From: Ophiura sarsii
Taxonomy: Eukaryota; Echinodermata; Ophiuroidea; Amphilepidida; Ophiuridae
DNA length: 64,000 nt
Direction: 5' to 3'
Assembly (NCBI GenBank): GCA_035610835.1
Contig: CM069448.1
Location: 14,012,462 to 14,076,461 of the forward strand
Part shown: positions 54,901 to 64,000 of the stretch, piece by piece
How the letters are laid out: every line of letters starts with the position of its first letter
Position numbering within the stretch: position 1 is the stretch's first letter
Position numbers and translations under genes: made by a program
Notes under the pieces: generated by a model
Databases searched by the model: none
The model's input: the letters and a program-made list of their open reading frames with translations, nothing else
What the model was told of the DNA's origin: nothing

Positions 54901-57731
54901 TTCATGCTTCCGTTTTGAAGATACGGCCTCCACAAGAAACATGATCAAAACGTGAAATTTCAAAATTGCATGTTCTAACGGTGCGAAGGTGCGCGTGTAC
55001 GCGCTTTTTAAAGAAAATTTCTCCCCGAGGGCCTTTGACTAGATTACTGAAAAGTCTATATAGGTCCGCTCGTATTGTTTACCCTGTAGATAGTGAAAAA
55101 TTAAGCATTATTATCGATTTTAAAATCTTTTCATTTCACAATTACTTGAATTTAAGATCATTATAGGCGAGTAGGCCTAACATTCAGATGGCTGAAACGC
55201 ATATAATATGACCCGACAATTACGCCCGACATGCCGTTTCATTTAATCCACTAGCTTTAAAGCGACTTTTGACATGAGTGAAACCCAAAGGACCCCTCTC
55301 AGTGCTCCTGGCCTACTATTTATCATCATTCAAAAACACATAGATCACTAGAAATAACTTTAATAGACTCCTTATCGACCCCCCCCCCCCCTAGCCCGGC
55401 CTTTTTAACATGTTTAATCCAATTTGCATTGGAAGTGGAGTTGTGTTTGAGAACTTAACCGTGTCAAAAAAAGCCGCGACTCAACCTAATGATCATTTTG
55501 ACTCTTTTAAAACAATAAAAACCTCATGAGTTTTAATTCGAACTCGTGTATGATTCATCATATGAAATGTCCTGGCTTTTTCAAGGTGTTTCTTGTTGAA
55601 AACCTCCTAAGAAAACGACAACATTTAGATGATTAAAAACGATTTTTGAAAGGATTAAACAATGTAGGCCTAACTAGACATTGCCCCGCGTGTTGATCAT
55701 CATGTATATATGAGATTTCATTGAGAATTTTGATGATGCCCAACGTCTTTTGGTACCTACATGCCCAGTTGGAGCCCGCAGCTTTAAGAGCACACACTTT
55801 GTCTACAGCAAACGAGACATATTTCAGATTGTTGCCAGTGAAATCCTGAGCTAAATTCCCGAGTTATATTACATTTCATGCTTCCGTTTTGAAGATACGG
55901 CCTCCACAAGAAACATGATCAAAACGTGAAATTTCAAAATTGCATGTTCTAACGGTGCGAAGGTGCGCGTGTACGCGCTTTTTAAAGAAAATTTCTCCCC
56001 GAGGGCCTTTGACTAGATTACTGAAAAGTCTATATAGGTCCGCTCGTATTGTTTACCCTGTAGATAGTGAAAAATTAAGCATTATTATCGATTTTAAAAT
56101 CTTTTCATTTCACAATTACTTGAATTTAAGATCATTATAGGCGAGTAGGCCTAACATTCAGATGGCTGAAACGCATATAATATGACCCGACAATTACGCC
56201 CGACATGCCGTTTCATTTAATCCACTAGCTTTAAAGCGTCTTTTGACATGAGTGAAACCCAAAGGACCCCTCTCAGTGCTCCTGGCCTACTATTTATCAT
56301 CATTCAAAAACACATAGATCACTAGAAATAACTTTAATAGACTCCTTATCGACCCCCCCCCCCTAGCCCGGCCTTTTTAACATGTTTAATCCAATTTGCA
56401 TTGGAAGTGGAGTTGTGTTTGAGAACTTAACCGTGTCAAAAAAAGCCGCGACTCAACCTAATGATCATTTTGACTCTTTTAAAACAATAAAAACCTCATG
56501 AGTTTTAATTCGAACTCGTGTATGATTCATCATATGAAATGTCCTGGCTTTTTCAAGGTGTTTCTTGTTGAAAACCTCCTAAGAAAACGACAACATTTAG
56601 ATGATTAAAAACGATTTTTGAAAGGATTAAACAATGTAGGCCTAACTAGACATTGCCCCGCGTGTTGATCATCATGTATATATGAGATTTCATTGAGAAT
56701 TTTGATGATGCCCAACGTCTTTTGGTACCTACATGCCCAGTTGGAGCCCGCAGCTTTAAGAGCACACACTTTGTCTACAGCAAACGAGACATATTTCAGA
56801 TTGTTGCCAGTGAAATCCTGAGCTATATTCCCGAGTTATATTACATTTCATGCTTCCGTTTTGAAGATACGGCCTCCACAAGAAACATGATCAAAACGTG
56901 AAATTTCAAAATTGCATGTTCTAACGGTGCGAAGGTGCGCGTGTACGCGCTTTTTAAAGAAAATTTCTCCCCGAGGGCCTTTGACTAGATTACTGAAAAG
57001 TCTATATAGGTCCGCTCGTATTGTTTACCCTGTAGATAGTGAAAAATTAAGCATTATTATCGATTTTAAAATCTTTTCATTTCACAATTACTTGAATTTA
57101 AGATCATTATAGGCGAGTAGGCCTAACATTCAGATGGCTGAAACGCATATAATATGACCCGACAATTACGCCCGACATGCCGTTTCATTTAATCCACTAG
57201 CTTTAAAGCGTCTTTTGACATGAGTGAAACCCAAAGGACCCCTCTCAGTGCTCCTGGCCTACTATTTATCATCATTCAAAAACACATAGATCACTAGAAA
57301 TAACTTTAATAGACTCCTTATCGACCCCCCCCCCCTAGCCCGGCCTTTTTAACATGTTTAATCCAATTTGCATTGGAAGTGGAGTTGTGTTTGAGAACTT
57401 AACCGTGTCAAAAAAAGCCGCGACTCAACCTAATGATCATTTTGACTCTTTTAAAACAATAAAAACCTCATGAGTTTTAATTCGAACTCGTGTATGATTC
57501 ATCATATGAAATGTCCTGGCTTTTTCAAGGTGTTTCTTGTTGAAAACCTCCTAAGAAAACGACAACATTTAGATGATTAAAAACGATTTTTGAAAGGATT
57601 AAACAATGTAGGCCTAACTAGACATTGCCCCGCGTGTTGATCATCATGTATATATGAGATTTCATTGAGAATTTTGATGATGCCCAACGTCTTTTGGTAC
57701 CTACATGCCCAGTTGGAGCCCGCAGCTTCAA
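48970..57731. repeat. Satellite units 45-53
   Basis: Nine uninterrupted units start at 48970, 49941, 50919, 51895, 52867, 53844, 54814, 55788 and 56760. Rare variants are C>A at 49027, C>T at 49930 and 54803, T>A at 50392, 52346 and 55265, an extra AGCT at about 51357-51362, T>A at 51684, T>G at 51754, A>C at 52303 and A>T at 56826. The last creates the TATATT allele used as target by the CACTA-like element. Unit 46 has the longest poly-C tract (17 C). Junctions are TTCAA except TTTAA after units 51 and 52. Confidence 0.95.
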
Positions 57732-58201
57732 GGGTATACACCACCAATGCACTCCCCATAGACGCTACGTGCAAAGTAGGGGTCAAACAATCGACTCTAA
57801 CTGGAGTTATCCCATACATCCTTATATGACATTTACAGAGATTATTCCTAAGGGATGTCCGCAAAACATATCAAAAGGAAATGGCAAAGTGTCGGACTAG
57901 ATTTTTCAATATTATGCGATGAATTTGATGTAGCGATTTCGGCCCTTTATTTACGCCCCAAAACCCAGGACGGACCTTCCGCCGATTTCAGTCGTTTAAA
58001 ACTTTAAAATGTTCAAACTAGTGCGATTTTTTTGAAAATATGTACTGTGCACACTCATAAAAATGTGTAATACCCAAAACTAATAGATATAATTGAAAAA
58101 AGTATGTCAACATCTCGCAATTTGTACCGCAAAAAGGAACTATTGCTGTGATAAACTTTTACCGGACGTGCTATCCCATAGTGCATTGGTGGTGTATACC
58201 C
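57732..58201 (+). mobile_element. MITE-like element copy 12
   Basis: This 470-bp copy has the canonical flanks TTCAA and TTTAA (58202-58206). It opens a run of four consecutive occupied junctions. Confidence 0.87.
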
Positions 58202-58206
58202 TTTAA

Positions 58207-59180
58207 GAGCACACACTTTGTCTACAGCAAACGAGACATATTTCAGATTGTTGCCAGTGAAATCCTGAGCTAAATTCCCGAGTTATATTACATTTCATGC
58301 TTCCGTTTTGAAGATACGGCCTCCACAAGAAACATGATCAAAACGTGAAATTTCAAAATTGCATGTTCTAACGGTGCGAAGGTGCGCGTGTACGCGCTTT
58401 TTAAAGAAAATTTCTCCCCGAGGGCCTTTGACTAGATTACTGAAAAGTCTATATAGGTCCGCTCGTATTGTTTACCCTGTAGATAGTGAAAAATTAAGCA
58501 TTATTATCGATTTTAAAATCTTTTCATTAAACAATTACTTGAATTTAAGATCATTATAGGCGAGTAGGCCTAACATTCAGATGGCTGAAACGCATATAAT
58601 ATGACCCGACAATTACGCCCGACATGCCGTTTCATTTAATCCACTAGCTTTAAAGCGTCTTTTGACATGAGTGAAACCCAAAGGACCCCTCTCAGTGCTC
58701 CTGGCCTACTATTTATCATCATTCAAAAACACATAGATCACTAGAAATAACTTTAATAGACTCCTTATCGACCGCCCCCCCCCCCTAGCCCGGCCTTTTT
58801 AACATGTTTAATCCAATTTGCATTGGAAGTGGAGTTGTGTTTGAGAACTTAACCGTGTCAAAAAAAGCCGCGACTCAACCTAATGATCATTTTGACTCTT
58901 TTAAAACAATAAAAACCTCATGAGTTTTAATTCGAACTCGTGTATGATTCATCATATGAAATGTCCTGGCTTTTTCAAGGTGTTTCTTGTTGAAAACCTC
59001 CTAAGAAAACGACAACATTTAGATGATTAAAAACGATTTTTGAAAGGATTAAACAATGTAGGCCTATCTAGACATTGCCCCGCGTGTTGATCATCATGTA
59101 TATATGAGATTTCATTGAGAATTTTGATGATGCCCAACGTCTTTTGGTACCTACATGCCCAGTTGGAGCCCGCAGCTTCA
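58207..59180. repeat. Satellite unit 54
   Basis: This 974-bp unit has a dinucleotide change TC>AA at 58529-58530, a G interrupting the poly-C tract at 58774 and A>T at 59067. It ends TTCA, one A short, as does unit 12 at 14390. Confidence 0.95.
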
Positions 59181-59650
59181 GGGTATACACCACCAATGCA
59201 CTCCCCATAGACGCTACGTGCAAAGTAGGGGTCAAACAATCGACTCTAACTGGAGTTATCCCATACATCCTTATATGACATTTACAGAGATTATTCCTAA
59301 GGGATGTCCGCAAAACATATCAAAAGGAAATGGCAAAGTGTCGGACTAGATTTTTCAATATTATGCGATGAATTTGATGTAGCGATTTCGGCCCTTTATT
59401 TACGCCCCAAAACCCAGGACGGACCTTCCGCCGATTTCAGTCGTTTAAAACTTTAAAATGTTCAAACTAGTGCGATTTTTTTGAAAATATGTACTGTGCA
59501 CACTCATAAAAATGTGTAATACCCAAAACTAATAGATATAATTGAAAAAAGTATGTCAACATCTCGCAATTTGTACCGCAAAAAGGAACTATTGCTGTGA
59601 TAAACTTTTACCGGACGTGCTATCCCATAGTGCATTGGTGGTGTATACCC
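59181..59650 (+). mobile_element. MITE-like element copy 13
   Basis: This 470-bp copy has left flank TTCA and right flank TTTAA (59651-59655). It shares the short left flank with copy 7, and the next unit carries the TATATT allele, so it looks like the paralogue of the locus hit by the CACTA-like element. Confidence 0.87.
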
Positions 59651-59655
59651 TTTAA

Positions 59656-60627
59656 GAGCACACACTTTGTCTACAGCAAACGAGACATATTTCAGATTGT
59701 TGCCAGTGAAATCCTGAGCTATATTCCCGAGTTATATTACATTTCATGCTTCCGTTTTGAAGATACGGCCTCCACAAGAAACATGATCAAAACGTGAAAT
59801 TTCAAAATTGCATGTTCTAACGGTGCGAAGGTGCGCGTGTACGCGCTTTTTAAAGAAAATTTCTCCCCGAGGGCCTTTGACTAGATTACTGAAAAGTCTA
59901 TATAGGTCCGCTCGTATTGTTTACCCTGTAGATAGTGAAAAATTAAGCATTATTATCGATTTTAAAATCTTTTCATTTCACAATTACTTGAATTTAAGAT
60001 CATTATAGGCGAGTAGGCCTAACATTCAGATGGCTGAAACGCATATAATATGACCCGACAATTACGCCCGACATGCCGTTTCATTTAATCCACTAGCTTT
60101 AAAGCGTCTTTTGACATGAGTGAAACCCAAAGGACCCCTCTCAGTGCTCCTGGCCTACTATTTATCATCATTCAAAAACACATAGATCACTAGAAATAAC
60201 TTTAATAGACTCCTTATCGACCCCCCCCCCCTAGCCCGGCCTTTTTAACATGTTTAATCCAATTTGCATTGGAAGTGGAGTTGTGTTTGAGAACTTAACC
60301 GTGTCAAAAAAAGCCGCGACTCAACCTAATGATCATTTTGACTCTTTTAAAACAATAAAAACCTCATGAGTTTTAATTCGAACTCGTGTATGATTCATCA
60401 TATGAAATGTCCTGGCTTTTTCAAGGTGTTTCTTGTTGAAAACCTCCTAAGAAAACGACAACATTTAGATGATTAAAAACGATTTTTGAAAGGATTAAAC
60501 AATGTAGGCCTAACTAGACATTGCCCCGCGTGTTGATCATCATGTATATATGAGATTTCATTGAGAATTTTGATGATGCCCAACGTCTTTTGGTACCTAC
60601 ATGCCCAGTTGGAGCCCGCAGCTTCAA
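59656..60627. repeat. Satellite unit 55
   Basis: This 972-bp unit carries A>T at 59722, giving GAGCTATATTCCC, the form of the empty target for the 1,054-bp transposon. Confidence 0.95.
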
Positions 60628-61097
60628 GGGTATACACCACCAATGCACTCCCCATAGACGCTACGTGCAAAGTAGGGGTCAAACAATCGACTCTAACTGG
60701 AGTTATCCCATACATCCTTATATGACATTTACAGAGATTATTCCTAAGGGATGTCCGCAAAACATATTAAAAGGAAATGGCAAAGTGTCGGACTAGATTT
60801 TTCAATATTATGCGATGAATTTGATGTAGCGATTTCGGCCCTTTATTTACGCCCCAAAACCCAGGACGGACCTTCCGCCGATTTCAGTCGTTTAAAACTT
60901 TAAAATGTTCAAACTAGTGCGATTTTTTTGAAAATATGTACTGTGCACACTCATAAAAATGTGTAATACCCAAAACTAATAGATATAATTGAAAAAAGTA
61001 TGTCAACATCTCGCAATTTGTACCGCAAAAAGGAACTATTGCTGTGATAAACTTTTACCGGACGTGCTATCCCATAGTGCATTGGTGGTGTATACCC
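60628..61097 (+). mobile_element. MITE-like element copy 14
   Basis: This 470-bp copy has canonical flanks and a private C>T at 60768. Confidence 0.87.
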
Positions 61098-61102
61098 TTT
61101 AA

Positions 61103-62073
61103 GAGCACACACTTTGTCTACAGCAAACGAGACATATTTCAGATTGTTGCCAGTGAAATCCTGAGCTATATTCCCGAGTTATATTACATTTCATGCTTCC
61201 GTTTTGAAGATACGGCCTCCACAAGAAACATGATCAAAACGTGAAATTTCAAAATTGCATGTTCTAACGGTGCGAAGGTGCGCGTGTACGCGCTTTTTAA
61301 AGAAAATTTCTCCCCGAGGGCCTTTGACTAGATTACTGAAAAGTCTATATAGGTCCGCTCGTATTGTTTACCCTGTAGATAGTGAAAAATTAAGCATTAT
61401 TATCGATTTTAAAATCTTTTCATTTCACAATTACTTGAATTTAAGATCATTATAGGCGAGTAGGCCTAACATTCAGATGGCTGAAACGCATATAATATGA
61501 CCCGACAATTACGCCCGACATGCCGTTTCATTTAATCCACTAGCTTTAAAGCGTCTTTTGACATGAGTGAAACCCAAAGGACCCCTCTCAGTGCTCCTGG
61601 CCTACTATTTATCATCATTCAAAAACACATAGATCACTAGAAATAACTTTAATAGACTCCTTATCGACCCCCCCCCCTAGCCCGGCCTTTTTAACATGTT
61701 TAATCCAATTTGCATTGGAAGTGGAGTTGTGTTTGAGAACTTAACCGTGTCAAAAAAAGCCGCGACTCAACCTAATGATCATTTTGACTCTTTTAAAACA
61801 ATAAAAACCTCATGAGTTTTAATTCGAACTCGTGTATGATTCATCATATGAAATGTCCTGGCTTTTTCAAGGTGTTTCTTGTTGAAAACCTCCTAAGAAA
61901 ACGACAACATTTAGATGATTAAAAACGATTTTTGAAAGGATTAAACAATGTAGGCCTAACTAGACATTGCCCCGCGTGTTGATCATCATGTATATATGAG
62001 ATTTCATTGAGAATTTTGATGATGCCCAACGTCTTTTGGTACCTACATGCCCAGTTGGAGCCCGCAGCTTCAA
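61103..62073. repeat. Satellite unit 56
   Basis: This 971-bp unit also carries the TATATT allele (A>T at 61169) and ends TTCAA against a MITE. Confidence 0.95.
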
Positions 62074-62543
62074 GGGTATACACCACCAATGCACTCCCCA
62101 TAGACGCTACGTGCAAAGTAGGGGTCAAACAATCGACTCTAACTGGAGTTATCCCATACATCCTTATATGACATTTACAGAGATTATTCCTAAGGGATGT
62201 CCGCAAAACATATCAAAAGGAAATGGCAAAGTGTCGGACTAGATTTTTCAATATTATGCGATGAATTTGATGTAGCGATTTCGGCCCTTTATTTACGCCC
62301 CAAAACCCAGGACGGACCTTCCGCCGATTTCAGTCGTTTAAAACTTTAAAATGTTCAAACTAGTGCGATTTTTTTGAAAATATGTACTGTGCACACTCAT
62401 AAAAATGTGTAATACCCAAAACTAATAGATATAATTGAAAAAAGTATGTCAACATCTCGCAATTTGTACCGCAAAAAGGAACTATTGCTGTGATAAACTT
62501 TTACCGGACGTGCTATCCCATAGTGCATTGGTGGTGTATACCC
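62074..62543 (+). mobile_element. MITE-like element copy 15, right flank deleted
   Basis: This 470-bp copy has left flank TTCAA. The right junction reads CCC-TTA-GCACAC, which fits a 4-bp deletion across the usual TTTAAGAG. The element itself is intact to its last base. Confidence 0.87.
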
Positions 62544-64000
62544 TTAGCACACACTTTGTCTACAGCAAACGAGACATATTTCAGATTGTTGCCAGTGAAA
62601 TCCTGAGCTAAATTCCCGAGTTATATTACATTTCATGCTTCCGTTTTGAAGATACGGCCTCCACAAGAAACATGATCAAAACGTGAAATTTCAAAATTGC
62701 ATGTTCTAACGGTGCGAAGGTGCGCGTGTACGCGCTTTTTAAAGAAAATTTCTCCCCGAGGGCCTTTGACTAGATTACTGAAAAGTCTATATAGGTCCGC
62801 TCGTATTGTTTACCCTGTAGATAGTGAAAAATTAAGCATTATTATCGATTTTAAAATCTTTTCATTTCACAATTACTTGAATTTAAGATCATTATAGGCG
62901 AGTAGGCCTAACATTCAGATGGCTGAAACGCATATAATATGACCCGACAATTACGCCCGACATGCCGTTTCATTTAATCCACTAGCTTTAAAGCGTCTTT
63001 TGACATGAGTGAAACCCAAAGGACCCCTCTCAGTGCTCCTGGCCTACTATTTATCATCATTCAAAAACACATAGATCACTAGAAATAACTTTAATAGACT
63101 CCTTATCGACCCCCCCCCCCTAGCCCGGCCTTTTTAACATGTTTAATCCAATTTGCATTGGAAGTGGAGTTGTGTTTGAGAACTTAACCGTGTCAAAAAA
63201 AGCCGCGACTCAACCTAATGATCATTTTGACTCTTTTAAAACAATAAAAACCTCATGAGTTTTAATTCGAACTCGTGTATGATTCATCATATGAAATGTC
63301 CTGGCTTTTTCAAGGTGTTTCTTGTTGAAAACCTCCTAAGAAAACGACAACATTTAGATGATTAAAAACGATTTTTGAAAGGATTAAACAATGTAGGCCT
63401 AACTAGACATTGCCCCGCGTGTTGATCATCATGTATATATGAGATTTCATTGAGAATTTTGATGATGCCCAACGTCTTTTGGTACCTACATGCCCAGTTG
63501 GAGCCCGCAGCTTTAAGAGCACACACTTTGTCTACAGCAAACGAGACATATTTCAGATTGTTGCCAGTGAAATCCTGAGCTAAATTCCCGAGTTATATTA
63601 CATTTCATGCTTCCGTTTTGAAGATACGGCCTCCACAAGAAACATGATCAAAACGTGAAATTTCAAAATTGCATGTTCTAACGGTGCGAAGGTGCGCGTG
63701 TACGCGCTTTTTAAAGAAAATTTCTCCCCGAGGGCCTTTGACTAGATTACTGAAAAGTCTATATAGGTCCGCTCGTATTGTTTACCCTGTAGATAGTGAA
63801 AAATTAAGCATTATTATCGATTTTAAAATCTTTTCATTTCACAATTACTTGAATTTAAGATCATTATAGGCGAGTAGGCCTAACATTCAGATGGCTGAAA
63901 CGCATATAATATGACCCGACAATTACGCCCGACATGCCGTTTCATTTAATCCACTAGCTTTAAAGCGTCTTTTGACATGAGTGAAACCCAAAGGACCCCT
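62544..64000. repeat. Satellite units 57-58, last unit cut by window edge
   Basis: Unit 57 begins just inside the deleted junction (62544) and ends with an empty TTTAA at 63512-63516. Unit 58 starts at 63517 and runs off the window after 484 bp. Confidence 0.95.

Larger units (their letters stand above)
1..64000. repeat. Satellite array, 58 units of about 972 bp
   Basis: The window is a head-to-tail array. I set unit boundaries at the TTYAA junction, so each unit begins GAGCACACAC and ends GCAGCTTYAA. Unit lengths without insertions run from 969 to 978 bp, and nearly all of this equals 961 plus the length of one poly-C tract. Copies differ by roughly zero to three substitutions from the consensus. 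Fixed landmarks in unit 2 (1793-2764) are: GCGCGT-GT-ACGCGC hairpin (1970-1983), TATATAG (about 2036), GTAGGCCTAAC twice (2140-2150 and 2641-2651), poly-C (2358-2368), CCAATTTGCATTGG (2396-2409) and AATAAA (2491-2496). No protein homology is recognisable. Function is unknown; centromeric, heterochromatic or B-chromosome satellite are possible but not shown. Confidence 0.97.

Noticed and set aside
344..62543. Reading the 1,442-bp satellite-plus-MITE composite as the basic unit of the array
   Set aside because: Only 13 of 58 junctions are filled, and the insert has perfect inverted-repeat ends with a flank duplication, so an insertion into a 972-bp unit is simpler. The composite may still be ancestral to many present empty units, as discussed in the findings.
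819..64000. CRISPR-like array of regularly spaced repeats
   Set aside because: The repeated unit is about 972 bp with no unique spacers and no cas genes. It is a eukaryote-type satellite.
1..64000. CENP-B box or other known centromere protein motif
   Set aside because: CCCGAGTTATATTAC in the unit matches only the first part of the CENP-B box pattern, and I found no full match on either strand by eye.
1..64000. A novel defence or enzymatic gene system
   Set aside because: No open frame longer than about 95 codons exists in the window, and none has a recognisable domain.

Overview
The whole 64-kb window is one tandem satellite array. It holds 58 head-to-tail copies (the last cut by the window edge) of an AT-rich unit of about 972 bp, with no conventional gene, rRNA, tRNA or CRISPR array that I can recognise. 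The array form, the embedded short elements with terminal inverted repeats and the low coding content point to a eukaryotic, probably animal, genome. Motifs such as TAGGCCTA and TACATGTA are common in marine invertebrates, but that is only a weak hint and I cannot name the species.

Layout. A second sequence of exactly 470 bp, with perfect 22-bp terminal inverted repeats, occurs 15 times (one copy cut by the window start). It is always in the same orientation and always at the same point of the satellite unit, a CTTYAAG site. I call it a MITE-like element. It fills 13 unit junctions (two of them with tandem pairs), and 45 internal junctions are empty. Filled sites cluster at the two ends (1-6.6 kb and 57.7-62.5 kb), with isolated ones near 14.4, 19.8, 31.0, 46.1 and 48.5 kb. 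One satellite unit, near 15 kb, also carries a single 1,054-bp insertion. It has CACTG...CAGTG ends, a TA duplication and many AAACATGTTT subterminal repeats, which resembles a non-autonomous CACTA/EnSpm-type DNA transposon.

How the parts relate. The satellite copies differ by only a few substitutions each. Unit length varies almost only through one poly-C tract of 8-17 C. Shared rare variants reveal higher-order duplications: a two-unit block at about 17-18.8 kb recurs at about 50-51.8 kb with a constant offset of about 33,050 bp, and there are 3- and 4-unit repeats at 24-41 kb. This fits unequal exchange and conversion acting on a recently homogenised array. The most interesting signal is at the MITE junction. 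Occupied sites are marked TTCAA on the left and TTTAA on the right. Empty sites are either TTCAA (29) or TTTAA (16), which is what one would expect if empty units arose by loss of the element through one flank or the other. Filled junctions also show length changes that empty junctions never show.
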